From the NCBI RefSeq assembly GCF_036320965.1, contig NC_092251.1:1740001-1804000 (forward strand): a stretch of 64,000 nucleotides of DNA, read 5' to 3'. A program made the translations under genes and the position numbers. Positions 1-15,650 of this stretch are shown here, piece by piece (the stretch's first letter is position 1; each line of letters opens with the position of its first letter). This stretch comes from Panulirus ornatus (lineage: Eukaryota; Arthropoda; Malacostraca; Decapoda; Palinuridae). Under the pieces are notes generated by a model. It was not told the origin of the DNA and did no database searches. It worked only from the letters and a program-made list of their open reading frames with translations.

Positions 1-1654
<1,654 letters not shown>

Positions 1655-1860
1655 AAATCCTTGTGTTCAGAAGCATAATTTTTTCTTCTTTTACCATGAT
1701 AAGAGAAATTCATTAGAGGCAGGAGGTGAGGGACAATGAGAGGGCGGGAAACGTCATCAAGGCAGGAGAGCCAAGCATAACACCCGAGCCTCGGGGGCAG
1801 GTTACACAGCCGGGAGAAAAAACATGCTACACCACTACCTAAACACTTTGGTCCCACCGA

Positions 1861-1961
<101 letters not shown>

Positions 1962-2349
1962 GTGCTCTCCTTCCGACCGCCAATATACCACCACGCAAGA
2001 CTTTTATTACCGGGGTTTCAATATGTGAGGCAGCCTGGAATTCATACGAATGCATAAGCATAGCATTTTGCAGTTGGACCCATATTTATTTTTCGGTGGA
2101 CATAACCTTAACGGAAACTGAATGAATATCAAACGCTTTACCTTCGAGATGATAATACATCTGATAAAGTTAACAACAAAAATGATACATGTAGTTTCAA
2201 AGTCAGGCTTGGCTGAAATATACTTTCTGGCGGAGTTGAGGAGCGTGTAGCAAAGTTTAAATAACTTGTTCTGGCTTTGTTCTGTGTGTTCTGAATATTT
2301 GTCTTACTTTCTCGGTCTTCTATGTCTCATGTTTTTGAGTCTGAATTTG

Positions 2350-2350
<1 letters not shown>

Positions 2351-2427
<77 letters not shown>
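2351..2427. repeat. (TA)38 microsatellite
   Basis: Pure TA array, third of the dinucleotide arrays in the first 2.5 kb. Confidence 0.98.
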
Positions 2428-2432
<5 letters not shown>

Positions 2433-3376
2433 ATGCAAACCGATATGCATACACTCACAGACATGAATTTAAATATCCACAAACGGGCCACATACTTTTC
2501 GAATATTTCATTAAAGTGACTGTATTAGAAAGGAAGCTGTTTCGAAAATCTACATATAACTAACACTTGTATAGAAAAGTTCAACTTACATCTCTCCTGG
2601 ATTAATAACTCAGTGAACACACTTGTCAACACGAAGTTACTCAATTTTCTTACTCCAAGAAACAGAGTCATCAAAGATTCACCACGTCACATACAAGGAC
2701 GTAGACATCATCTGCTCCTCCACAACCTAATATTGACAAACGTGAAGGACTGAGTAGTGGTAGTGAGGTGCACTGAAAGGAATGGGATTTCTTTTTCAAG
2801 AAATCTCCTGAGGTGCGTGTAAGGGTTGATTTACCTCTATGGTTCTGGATTACTGAGGCGGCCTATGTGCCACACCACAAGGCAGGGAGGTAAGGTAGAA
2901 TCCAGAAGGCTGGTTGAGCCTGGCGTGTTGTGTGGGTGGAGTGTAAGTTGTGAGAGCTTACAGAGTCAGGAATGAAAACAGTTCTGGAGTAGTGGCTTAT
3001 AAATTACGTATTTACGTAAATAAAGGAAGGGAGGGCGAGCTTGTGGCGCTTCTGTAAGATTTAGTGTAAACATATGGAGGGGGAAGGGGGATGTGTGGAA
3101 GGGTATCTGATGGTGACATGAATGTAGTGGGAAGGAGGAAGACCAGGTGTTTACAGCAAAGCCACGTGATGAAAGCCACATGTTGATAAAAAAAAGCCAG
3201 ATGTTGAGAGGAGAGACACAATGACTTGTTTCTGTCTTTTAGAATTGTAAAAAAGCCGAAATACTAAAATATTTTCGTTTTAACTTTTATTTCGGTGAAA
3301 AATGATAAACTGTTGCATGATATAGATGCAACTGATAATACGACAAATAATTAGTTTCTTAAAATATTTTTTTCTC

Positions 3377-3379
<3 letters not shown>
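2428..3379. other. No recognised feature
   Basis: Mixed-composition sequence with only short open frames; nothing recognised on either strand. Confidence 0.5.

Positions 3380-3413
<34 letters not shown>
3380..3413. repeat. (TG)17 microsatellite
   Basis: Short GT array directly before a diverged duplication. Confidence 0.97.
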
Positions 3414-3414
<1 letters not shown>

Positions 3415-3416
<2 letters not shown>

Positions 3417-3690
3417 AATGGGTAACGTGTCAACTTGTACTGTAAGCCACGCCCTTACTGTTAGACTAGTGTGTTGTAGGTGACCTTTTGCAATGTGCTA
3501 TTCTACTATATCTTAAATTTGCCTCCAGCCCTCCAGCTGATGTTTATGTACTGAATCTATGGAGTCCACCTTTGTAACTTGCCTCATCCATTACTCCACC
3601 GCCCATACATATGGGTTTTGACCTAACCCGTGCTGTATGCCACGCCCTCACAGTTAGCGTGGTGGGAATGTAAATAAAGGTGATCACTTT
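3415..3690 (+). repeat. Diverged tandem duplication, period about 190 bp
   Basis: Two segments resemble each other. The one near 3418-3485 reads TGGGTAACGTG... and then TGTAAGCCACGCCCTTACTG. The one near 3611-3675 reads TGGGTTTTGACC... and then TGTATGCCACGCCCTCACAG. The shared core GCCACGCCCT is followed in both by a GTTAG stretch. The order of the matching blocks is kept, so this is more likely an old duplication or two units of a satellite than chance. Confidence 0.5.
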
Positions 3691-5528
3691 CAGCTGCTGT
3701 TTTCTTCGCTACATATCTGTCTTTCATCCGTTCATCCTACACTCTGCTCGCTTTTCTTATCAGTGAGGCTCAGTCCCGGGAGCGTTTGTATACTTTTTAT
3801 CCTCCTTTGCGACGCTGGATGGGACAGGAGAACACAATAGATCTGCCACTTCTGCGGCAAAAACCCTTTTCGTCATCACTCCTTCCCTTCTTTGACCTCT
3901 CGTTCCACCCACGTAGAACACTGTAGTCCTCTTGCCCATCCCTCGTAGATCAGGTGTGATCTGCTCCAGTTATCCCAGCAAACTTCACTCCACATCCTCA
4001 TCCATACTTCATCTGTTTAGCTTTTAACATCTAAGTTACTTCACGTTCCGCCTGCCCAGATCTACCACATGAGGGTACGACATATCTCTCCACTCTCCAA
4101 GGGAATTCATGAAGAGTTAGATAGCAGAAGACCTGACAGTCTACGACGAGGTCATCTACTGAGGGACAGTACATAGGGTACATAGGTAAGACACATAACA
4201 GACGATCCAATTACGTGTTCCATAGAAGAATCAAATAGCAGAGGATCCGATTGCTTATGTCTGCTGCAGGACGGTAAAGATATCCTGATCTATATAGCTG
4301 GAGGCAGGATAGTATAGCGGAAGGGATCAGGTTATGAATGATTCTGAAATCATCTATCATTAAGCAGACGAAAGAGTTGATATGTTTCAAACTATCATCT
4401 ACATATATAATGACAATGCAATCTTTTAGGTATGATCTACACACACATATAAAGATATGTATCTAAAAAAATGAGCAAAAGATTTTCACAACCGTATATG
4501 TACACGCAGACATATTCACACAAAGAGTACATAGAAATGCTCTCTTACCCTCAGAGATCTTTGCGAAACCGCCATGATCCTCTCCTCGTGTACATCTACA
4601 CAAAGAGTCTCCATAAAACGCACATATCTGCAGTGAAGGTTAAAAATCTACTCGTGATCCCGCGAGGAGGAGGATGGCTCGCTCAGACGAGAGCACAAAA
4701 ACTGACTGGTGAGAGTTTTCTGAGAAACATGAAAAGAAAAAGAGCGTTGGTGATTACCGCTGGGGATTGTGGAAGCTTCCTCGTCAAAGTTAAGATGAGG
4801 ACGTGGGATTAAATGATATGTTGCATGTGATCAAATGTGTCGAGTTGGGTTTTAGGGTGAAGGGTTGGCGTGCGACCGTGCGGGTGAGTTTGCAGAGTGA
4901 GGAGGGAAAAACATTCTCAGACGGAAAGTTTAGCAATGATGCATTTTGATAAATAAAGGAGAGGAGATAATGACACTAGGAGGCTTAGGGTAAAGCCAGA
5001 CATATACGGAAGGTGTTGAAGGAAGGACAAGGTAAACAGGGAAACGGATGCAAGTAGTCGACTGTTAAGAGAAAAAAATATCTTGACTCAAATCAAAATG
5101 TTTTCATGTCCCAGTGTTCGTGCCACATATCATGATCACTGCTATAGCTTCAGTAACTATAGCAAATTCATTTGCTCATTAAAGATAATTATAAGTCACT
5201 TAGGTATCGCCTGCGATGCGTCTTCTTACATTTTTTTTTCTCTCCAAGGTCGTCTTGTCTCGCAAGTTTTCAATTTCATCTTTCTCTCCCAGATTCCTGG
5301 GCACTGTCTCTCTCGAGCTGGACTTTGACCTCGCTTGGAACGTTTTATCTCCGTCTAATGTTCGCTGCTGCCACGTGTTCCATTTATCATGAGTTTATCC
5401 TGTGTCCACGTGATGGATCTCAGTAGTTCAGACCTTTCTTACTGAGTTATACATTTTGTGTGTGTAGTTGTATCATACTCTCCTCACTCTTTCAATTATC
5501 CATCGCATTCCCTTCCCCTCTCTCTCTC

Positions 5529-5530
<2 letters not shown>
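3691..5530. other. No recognised feature
   Basis: The 4130-4450 part repeats short phrases such as ATAGCAGA and GATCC, perhaps a very degenerate repeat, but no unit length could be fixed. The 113-residue open frame at 4471-4812 has no recognisable family. Confidence 0.45.

Positions 5531-5577
<47 letters not shown>
5531..5577. repeat. (CA)23 microsatellite
   Basis: Pure CA array; a short CT run precedes it. Confidence 0.97.
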
Positions 5578-5582
<5 letters not shown>

Positions 5583-5710
5583 ACCACAGACATAGATACA
5601 AAAAAACACGTACACAGCAAAAGGTAAAAGATTAAACAATTTCACCGTAATAAAAATCTAAGCAATTTCCCGTGAGAACTGACTTTCATCTTCCCTCGAC
5701 AACATACTTG

Positions 5711-5712
<2 letters not shown>

Positions 5713-5746
<34 letters not shown>
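5713..5746. repeat. (GT)17 microsatellite
   Basis: GT array about 135 bp after the CA array, so the two are an inverted pair of similar motif. Confidence 0.97.
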
Positions 5747-5747
<1 letters not shown>

Positions 5748-5855
5748 TATGTCTGTGTCTTCAAGCCTCTCCTTCCTGCTACTTAGTAAGACATGACGTC
5801 AGCAAGTTGAAAACACGTACTGACCTTGACATGATCCGGCCGTGTTGTACCTCTA

Positions 5856-5884
5856 GGGAGGGAGTGGGGGGGAGTGGGGGGGAA
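5856..5884 (+). other. Potential G-quadruplex
   Basis: Four G runs (3, 3, 7 and 7 G) separated by A, AGT and AGT within about 29 bp on the + strand. This satisfies the usual four-tract quadruplex pattern with very short loops. No gene lies next to it. Confidence 0.6.
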
Positions 5885-5885
5885 G

Positions 5886-8158
5886 GTTCTCAGTTCAAGG
5901 TCTCGGTGGGTTAATCAGGCCTGGGCGTGGCAAGACCTGGCAGTCTGAGTACAGTGTGATTGCGTGCTGGTCCGCTGCTTTGACAAACATTGCCTATATC
6001 CACGTCCCAACACCACTCTCTCCTCTGTATCACTAGCGGGTCATTCAACTGCCGTGGACCACTTTGTTTGGAGTTTACTTAATAATCTTTTAAGAGAGGA
6101 ATATCGACCTTCGTAAACGGCTGCAGACAGTCATTTAGTCAATCTTACACTGAAGTAATTGTTCTTACTCCGACGGGACTTTTATGGCATAGATTAGATT
6201 GCATTGCATTACACCCCTTGGTCCTCTGCGAAGGCCAACTCAAATAGCTAATGGAAGAAATGGTTCCGAGGCACTAACTCCAGGTATGTGAGTGTTAGTT
6301 TTAAGTTTACCAGGTCAGGAATAAACGATCGGGTTGCAACTGTCGTTCGAAGAAAGTAAAGAATGAAGAAAGAAATATAGGATAAAAACACTTGTTCCTC
6401 GATCTCAAGAGCATGTCATGATCACCTACATGATTGTGAAATGTTTTCATCGTTGTTTATACATAAACAAGCCATTCAGTGCTGCCATCCAGCGGCAGCT
6501 TATGTTATAAAAACAATCATAACTGTCTCGTTGTACTAATCACAGGAAACTGGTGGAAATGCCAGTAATTAAAATGTTTTAAGACAGAAAACAAAGTATG
6601 TAATATACATATTAACTCTGAAGCGTAACTATTTGAAATACATAATAAGTCAAAAGATACGAAAGCATCATGGACAGTTTCTCTCTGCAAGAAACACATA
6701 AAGTTTTATGTACAACAAAGATAAACATTGACTGGTACTTTAAGATTATCAAAAAAAGAAACAGACGGGATGAGACGCGAGGTGTTTGAGGTAGCAAGAT
6801 GAAGGAGACAGGTGTGGTTCCTTTTGAGAAATGAACCGAGGAAAGAGAAAAAGATTTAGTGTTGATGTGTGCGTTGGATTACCATGGGGGATTTACGGAC
6901 CTTCTGGGAGGTACGGGAGTGAGCGTTGCGAGTGTGGGATAAGAATATAATTGTCGTATGGGGTCTAGGTTGATGGTGAAGCTCTGATGATGACGGACGC
7001 ACGTAAGGAGAAAAAATGGTTCTCAAGACTGAGACACTAAAGTGGCGAATCTTGTTCACTTGATCCCTTGAGCACGATGATGAGGCCCCTCGAGTGCGAG
7101 GGTAGGGCCTTATAGCACAACGAGACGTCCCTTGAACACACAATCTATGTCAGTTATCAACACTGCCGCCATCTTTCGCAAGACGACCACAAAATTGTGG
7201 TACGACAGTTTCGACCACACAGCCGGCAGCAGGCCACATTAGCGGCAGGGGTGCGCAAGTAAGGGCTATATCGGGCGTATGAGATCACTAGATACTTTTT
7301 CCTTTTTTTTTTCGGAAGTTTTACGAGGGCATCAACCTACTAGACACACTCTTTCCGCAGCCCCCAGCATGCGTAGAAACTACGGCGTATATTTTGACCT
7401 TAACAAATTGACGGTGTGGACGGTCCAGCGTACACCATCTTACAGACGCCCTGATTAAGGATGATAGTAATTCCTGTCTGATTCTAATGACATGAGTGTT
7501 ATCAGTGATGTTAGGCCAGTGTTACTGATAAGGATGAAGGAAAATTCTTGTTTTCAGTTGAATACCTTACTGTATTATTTCTATGTATACTGTATTCTAC
7601 TTTCTTCGTTTTGATTTCTAACATAATCGCTTCTTTCATTATTGTATTCTCTTTAGTTTGATTTATTTTTCCTCCTCTTTACAATTTTTCCTTTCGCTTC
7701 TTCTTTTCTTCTTCTTCTTCTTTCCTCTTATTCCACCTCTTCTTCTTCTTCTCTTCCATAGTTGTCTATTATTCTCCGTGTTATTCTCGTTCCTCATCTT
7801 TAAGTGATCATATTAGCTCTGTTACAGTATGTTTTCTTTCTTCTACCACCCCTTATCCGAGTCTTTGTTCCGTTCCATTATTCGTATTCCCTCCGAGTGT
7901 GGCCATTAAGGGGCATCACTCTGTGTCCTGTGTCGGTCCGCTGAGTGTCTACACTCTGCCCTAAGAACACCCCAGCTCCTCAAGGTCTCCGCTGGGAGTG
8001 TTTCGCTGAAGCAATGATGTTTGTTAACAGCTCTCTCGTCTTTGTCTTCCCTCTCTCTCTCTCTCTCTCTTTCTCCTTTCTGTCTGTCTGTCTTTGTGTC
8101 TTTGTGGCCTTGTGGCTATTTGTCTGTTTGTCTGTCTCTCTTACAGTTCTGCCTTCAG

Positions 8159-8162
<4 letters not shown>
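5886..8162. other. No gene; pyrimidine-rich part at 7650-7770
   Basis: Only short shadow frames. 7690-7760 is a degenerate TTC/CTT run on the + strand and 8050-8071 a short CT array. The stretch ACCACAAAATTGTGGT near 7190 is a small palindrome. Confidence 0.5.

Positions 8163-8230
<68 letters not shown>
8163..8230. repeat. (TA)34 microsatellite, left flank of SINE-like element
   Basis: Pure TA array ending exactly where the SINE-like element starts; a second TA array follows its poly-A tail. Confidence 0.97.
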
Positions 8231-8235
<5 letters not shown>

Positions 8236-8462
8236 CCCTGGGGATAGGGGAGAAAGAATACTTCCTACGTATTCCCTGCGTGTCGTAGAAGGCGACTAAA
8301 AGGGGAGGGAGCGGGGGGCTGGAAATCCTCCCCTCTCAATTTTTTTTAATTTTCCAAAAGAAGGAACAGAGAAGGGGGCCAGGTGAGGATATTCCCTCAG
8401 TGGCCCAGTTCTCTGTTCTTAACGCTACCTCGCTAACGCGGGAAATGGCGAATAGTTTGAAA

Positions 8463-8480
<18 letters not shown>
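8231..8480 (+). mobile_element. SINE-like retroposon with poly-A tail
   Basis: A 250-bp non-simple segment sits between two TA arrays and ends in a run of 21 A (8460-8480), as retroposed RNA copies do. Landmarks in order are GTCGTAGAAGGCGACTAAAA (8282-8301), a G-rich stretch with GGCTGGAAATCCTCCCC, an eight-T run, and CGCTACCTCGCTAACGCGGG shortly before the tail. I remember near-identical text as a very common repeat in decapod crustacean sequences, but could not check this. There is no reverse transcriptase, so it would depend on a LINE. A clear tRNA-type A/B box pair was not found, so the promoter class is open. Confidence 0.75.

Positions 8481-8541
<61 letters not shown>
8481..8541. repeat. 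(TA)30 microsatellite, right flank of SINE-like element
   Basis: Follows the poly-A tail without a gap. It may be target-site sequence or an extension of the element's own tail. Confidence 0.97.
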
Positions 8542-9900
<1,359 letters not shown>

Positions 9901-10189
9901 CTTCAAGTAGAATAAAGTGGAATCCAAGAAATGACTTAATATTTTTCTCCTCCCTCTCTTAAATGCTTATTTCATCACAGGTCATTTAAAGTAAGCGTCT
10001 TTTAAGTGACCAAAATGACAAGGAAGGGCATTTTCTTGATGGAATATTTAGTAATTTTGCTGACAGAGTTTCTGGCGTATTCAGGAACGACTAATGAAAT
10101 TCAGGACAAGAGAACCATAAGAAGACAAGTTGCCTTTTAAAGTCTGTTTATTTTTGGTACTCGAGGATCATGCGAGAAGACGATGTCGG

Positions 10190-10830
10190 AGGAAGGAAGC
10201 CTCGTAGGTGCGGTAGTGATGTGTAGATGGTTGTGGTTGTTGTGGAAGTAGAAGTCGTAGATGCAATGAGGATAGTAGATGTCGAAACCAGTTAAAGTTG
10301 TGGTTGCAGTGGTAGATCTGTAGATGGTTGTCTTTGGTGATGGTGGGGTGGTAGGTGACTTGGTGATACCTAAACAGCTGCAGCTGCTGTGGTGAAGATG
10401 GTTGATGCTCATGAAATTGAGGTCATAAGCGTGACACATGAACGGTTGTAGCTGATGTGATGGTGTTTGGAATGGTTCAGGTTGATGTAGATGGGCTTGT
10501 GTGTTCTTGGAAAATGACAAGCTTTAGTTTTTATGGTAATGTAAGTTTTTGATGGATCAGATATCATGATAGCAACGAGTAGATGGTTGTGCTTCTGCAT
10601 TTGGTGGTGAGTGGTGTTGATGCATATATAGCAATAACAATACGTGAATGGATGTAGCTGGTATAGCAATGAAGCGTATGATGTAGATGTTGTGGTTAAT
10701 TGTGAAGTAATGGATGCACGGGTGTTGGTACTGTGACAGCGTTAAGGGTAATAGCTGGTGTTAGTGTGTGACGGGTGGGACGGGTGAATGACTGTCGTGC
10801 AAGCGGTGTTAGTGTTAGTTTTAGAGAAGA
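10190..10830 (+). repeat. Degenerate G/T-rich repeat region
   Basis: The 12-mer GTAGATGGTTGT occurs three times (about 10223, 10320 and 10579), with many partial versions between (GAAGATGGTTGA, GTAGATGGGCTTG, GTAGATGTTGTGG). The + strand is strongly depleted of C. The complementary frames are His/Thr/Ile-rich and look like repeat translation. No constant period could be counted by eye, so an old and much-diverged array is inferred. Confidence 0.5.
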
Positions 10831-11644
10831 TGATAATACTATCATGGTGTACTGATTGATTTACATCTGTTGAGTTGTGGAGAGGGCTGTGTTCATGGCC
10901 TTACAGGTGGAGATACATAGAGAAAATCTAATTATGCGAATGAAGAAGACGCTGAATGACAAATGGTATCTGTGTTGTCAGCCGGTGAAAGAAACAGAAT
11001 AAATGAGAATTGTCACATCTGGTTTCGTGAAGACTTACAGCTGTGTGTAGCAGAGTGAGAAGCAGGTAGAGATATTAGCATCACATAATGATTTAGTGAT
11101 GGTTCCTAAAGAGTTGGTTTTTGTGGTATTAAAGACCATTTCTTAAGATAGAGATTCATCTCTCACGCGCCCAGTTTGATGTTCTGTTGTGAGTTTCGTC
11201 TGCCGAGGTGCGTGAACAAATGCTACGTATGTTTAGCACAAACTAAGAGGATTTTCGTATTTTGGAACGACGAGGAAAAGTTCTGAAAACAGTAAGAGAA
11301 CTACAATGATATGACTGGTTATAGTTCAATATGAGAAATCGATGAGATAAAAGGAATATTTCTAGATTACCGAAGAATATGCTCAAGAGAATTTGGACAT
11401 CTTTATTGTTTACTGATATACACTGTTTAGTGTACGTCAGTCTGTTACACATAAGGATTCTAAGATCTTTTCCTTCATTTACTGTGTTCTGGTCAGTAGA
11501 GTCCGAGGCATTCCATAAACATGTTTAGCAGTCTCGTCTTAGCGCAAATCTCTACTACGTTCGTCCATATTAAATTTCATATGCCATTTTCCTGACCTCT
11601 TTGCTAATGGGTTAAGACCTCTGTGGGCTATCAGGCAGCCCCGC

Positions 11645-11648
<4 letters not shown>
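10831..11648. other. No recognised feature
   Basis: No family, RNA or repeat recognised on either strand. Confidence 0.5.

Positions 11649-11728
<80 letters not shown>
11649..11728. repeat. (AG)40 microsatellite
   Basis: Pure AG array of 80 bp. Confidence 0.98.
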
Positions 11729-11730
<2 letters not shown>

Positions 11731-12287
11731 CAGCGACCGTGAGCGGTACCGACCGTTCTGATCATGTTGTAAGGCAGTAACCTTACCTTCAGTCACATTC
11801 TCTTTCAATCACGTTGTAGGTCGCTCGCTGAAGAATGCCAAGACCGACGTGAATGCGAGTGTGGCGTCCTGCCCTTTGATGTAGGGAAGGACACAACAGC
11901 TTTCAGTTTCATTCAGTGTCATTATACATACTTAGCTTCGCTTCTGGACCCTCTCACTCAAACTAGCAGGCCACAAAGGGGAAAAAAGTCTCAAGGATAC
12001 ACGAGGCAGCTTGTGGTAAAATAGTATAGCGAGCAGCGGCTTCCATCAGTGTAAGAAGGGAGGGAGAAAGGAGAAAGAGAGGGAGGGAGGGAGGAAGCAG
12101 GCGTGTGTTCCTTCATGCTGGCTGCACCCGCGGGCAACAGGTGGTCGAGGGAAGTCGAAGATTATGATTTGTAACGGGAAGAATATTGATTTAGACGTTG
12201 TATGACGAAGGTTTGATCCTGGCCATGGCATCCACACTCTCCCTCCTTCCCTCACCACCTCTTTTCCTCACTCCCCTCATTCTGCCC

Positions 12288-12334
<47 letters not shown>

Positions 12335-12736
12335 CTCCTCACCGTCACTTGCCACCTCAGATCCTCGACCCCGAGTTGCAGCTCAGCGCCACAACACCAT
12401 GAGCCCGTACGAACCCTGACAGACACCTACGACGAACATCGATAACCACAACACTTTATAACAATTTTCATCATTGGATTTGCATAAAGACAGCCATCAA
12501 TCGCCAGCAACTTGCTAGTTCATGTATCTGCTTTATATTTTCAGCCTCTGGCTGCAGTTACTTCAGTAGACCGCTAATTACCCAGCCTACAGTTATCATT
12601 ATCAACACACACGACATGATCTCGGGTTGTCGGGGCGGCCTTCGTGGTGCTTGATCAAGGTGATCTTGAGAACAAGGTGATAATGGTGGGTTTTACGTGC
12701 GACTGGATGGTGTTCACTCACCACGGCTTAAGACTT

Positions 12737-12738
<2 letters not shown>
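11729..12738. other. No gene; holds one CA array
   Basis: Apart from the CA array at 12291-12333 nothing was recognised. A GGTTTGATCC box near 12212 resembles a tRNA B box but has no tRNA fold around it. Confidence 0.5.
12291..12333. repeat. (AC)21 microsatellite
   Basis: Pure AC array after a pyrimidine-rich lead-in. Confidence 0.97.

Positions 12739-12812
<74 letters not shown>
12739..12812. repeat. (AT)37 microsatellite
   Basis: Pure AT array of 74 bp. Confidence 0.98.
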
Positions 12813-12815
<3 letters not shown>

Positions 12816-15290
12816 TTATGACACACGCTCCTCACGTACAGGAAAGACAAATGTATATCTCATCTCTCCTGACCTTCAAAAGAAAAGGAAAGATCCGCAG
12901 ATTGCCGGCTGGAACCAGCGATAATAACAGGCGTGTATTTCCGCACTAGCGCCCGTCCGGGGAGCTACTGTCCTCCCCAGGACCACTGAGGGGAGGCCAT
13001 GGTCGGTAGGGGCTGGATGGAGGTGCCCGGAGGGGAGGAGAGACGGTGGAGGAAATTACATGAGGCGGGAGAGTCCTGGAGGAGGTGTTGATGTATTTTG
13101 TCATGGTTAGTGGAGGAGGAAGTGGTACTAGGGGTACAAAAGAGAAAGTTTACGACGAAGGAACATGGTAACGGATGTAAAGGGAGACTGAGGAATGGGG
13201 GAAGAGGGAGATGGATAGAAATGAGAGGGAGGGATGGAGGGGAGATGATGATAAGGTGGAGAAAGAAGCATTTGGACAGTGAGAGAGATGGAGAATGGGT
13301 CTAAAAGGTCTAAAGGTCTAAAACGGGAGTGGAAGGACGTTTTGGTTATGGCCTGGGTACGGGAGGGCACAAGGAAACAGTCGACAGGAAAGAGGAGACG
13401 GTAGACGGGGCAGGGCTGGCGAGGCAGTAGAAGACTACACTGTAGCAGAAGTGAAATGAGAGGTGGATGGACAGAGGCGTCATGTCTCAAGAGGGGAGAG
13501 CTTGAGACGATTTTGATTAAATGTGGAATAGAGACTGACAGCTGTTGTGGTGACCGTGTGAAGTGCTTTATGTTGTAGTGTGGGAATGGGAGGAGCGGGG
13601 GGTGGGGGAGGAGGCGAAAAGTGTTGTGAAGCAGGTATTGTGTGCGTGTGTAGGAGAGAGAGAGGGAGTGTACGTCTATGTCTGTGTGTGTATGTGTGCT
13701 TGTATGCGACCGTAGGTATGTTTGCAAGAATGAGGTATAAGTATGTGCTTGGTTTCCTGTGTGGGTTGAGTGTGTATACGAGTCATGCACATGCGCATGA
13801 ATGCGTAAGTAAATCATGTTCAGGTCGAGAAGCGTCTGGCACAGTAATGTAAGAATGTGGAAGTTAGTCGACGGGAATCTGGTTTGAGGTGTATTTTGTG
13901 GGAGCTTGTGGGACGCTCACAATAGCAGGTAATTCCCGAGTGTTTACTGTATGCCAAGTTGAAGGGCGTGTGTATTGTGTAGCGCTGAGCGCGTGTCTTG
14001 TACCGTGCACAGCGAGCGTAAACGTGTTGTTAGGAGGCAGGGTATTGTGTTCAGCACGAGCAATATTATGTGCTCAGTTCTGTGTAATACTGAGCTTCTT
14101 CTGAACAGAGCTTTCCCAAAACGTTTGTTTCAGCAGGTAAACTAGGTCATCTAGTATGCCATGTTGAACCTATGTGCTGGTGTCTATCCAAGGTGTGTGT
14201 TTGTGTGAGTTCAAAATGATGTTTCGTGTTGTGTTCAGCAGAGCGTCTGTGTCGTTACCAAAAGTATCTAATATGTTACCTTGAGTGCTTACACGGGACT
14301 CAGGTCGTGTACCACACTGACTGTACTGTACTGCAATTTCTGTCGTTGTTTGAAAATAGTGATTGAACTCCAGCTGCGTGTTGACAATTAAACTTTACGC
14401 AGGTGTCAATATTTCCAATCTTACAGAAACCAATCTCTAATAAAACCATACAAAAAATCTGTTATTTTTGTAATCAAAAACGGATTACTTCTTATTTGCT
14501 TTTGTAAAGCAAGACACAGAGAGTCAAGGCATTATAGAGAAGCTATGTACGTACATATGTAATATAACTTAACTTATAGAACTAAAGATTTAAATCATTC
14601 CTTGAATATCTGCCACAAAGTCTGGACGATCAAGTCAGGAAAGATTTTCTATTTTTCTCCTGCATTTTACATCACGTATCACTTAGATTATTATCGCAAG
14701 TCGTTCACTCTTGTACTGTACAATGACTTCCTTAACACAGACGTTGTCAACCTCTTTTTTTTCTGAGCCTCTGAACGGAAGCAAGTATCGTTGTGATTTT
14801 TGTCTTGAGATATAAGAACACATGCGAATGTACGGATGTGGGTCCTTTTTTTTTCTTCTTCATGACTGTGACGAACTGTTTGTTTGTTTGATTGTCTGTG
14901 TTGGGAGAGGGAGGGGAGGGGAAGCGGAAAGCAGCAAGTATTGATGAGAGAAACTGATCAAGTAGGAGCGACGGGTCTATAAGTCAGCACTCTAGGTGTA
15001 CTAAACACTACACCTGTGTTGTGTGTCTTGTGTGTGTAGGTGTGGGAGACTGACAATGTCGTGTGTTCACTTATACAAGTGTTAAATCAAACATTTCAAA
15101 CAACAGTTAAACATTTACCGCCACTTCTGGATCATCAACGAAGATTTTCTCGTGTCTCTTGACGGTATAGGTGTTTTCCCTTCTGCTGTCCATGTCCAGA
15201 GGTTTTTCTCCTGACGGATGGCTATTGTGTGTCGGGGAAGGGCCATCAACGAGGACGACCTCAGCCCCTGGTGCTAGGGTGTCACGTAGG
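12813..15290. other. No gene; purine-rich at 13000-13480
   Basis: 13000-13480 is mostly A and G on the + strand. 13650-13800 is GT-rich without being a clean array. 13870-14330 repeats phrases such as GTATTGTGT and TTCAGCA, possibly another worn-out tandem repeat, but no unit could be fixed. Confidence 0.45.
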
Positions 15291-15650
15291 AGAGATGGAA
15301 TGGGGGAGGAGGTAATGAAAGGAGGGGATAAAGAAAGGAAGGAGAGGTCAAGAGAACAGGAGTGATGAAGAGTGCTGGAAGAGGACGAGAGAAGACATGG
15401 GGTGGGGGATTTTGGAATAAGGAGGTGGAGGAAGAATGAGGGAGAGAAAGAGGACAATAGAAAGACGAGGATGGAGATTGATGAGAGGGTGGAGTAAGGA
15501 TGGATAAAGAGGAGAAGGGGAAGAGCAGTAAATAGGAGAGGAGAGCGACATATGGATAGAATAAAGGAAAAGTTACAAAGGATGGAGGGATGGATGGGGG
15601 AGATAGAGATGTGGGTGGAGGTAGGGGAGGGTGGCGGTGGAGTACTTGCA
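15291..15650 (+). repeat. Polypurine tract, low complexity
   Basis: About 360 bp in which the + strand is nearly all A and G (GGAGG, GAAAG and GATGG mixtures). The complementary Ser/Pro/Leu-rich open frames are composition artefacts. Long polypurine stretches of this kind can adopt triplex structure. Confidence 0.7.

Noticed and set aside
10137..10669. His/Thr-rich minus-strand frames of 127 and 86 codons
   Set aside because: They translate a degenerate G/T-rich repeat in overlapping frames.
12190..12230. GGTTTGATCC tRNA B-box-like sequence (another, GGTTCAACC, at about 32164)
   Set aside because: No A box at the right distance and no cloverleaf could be folded.
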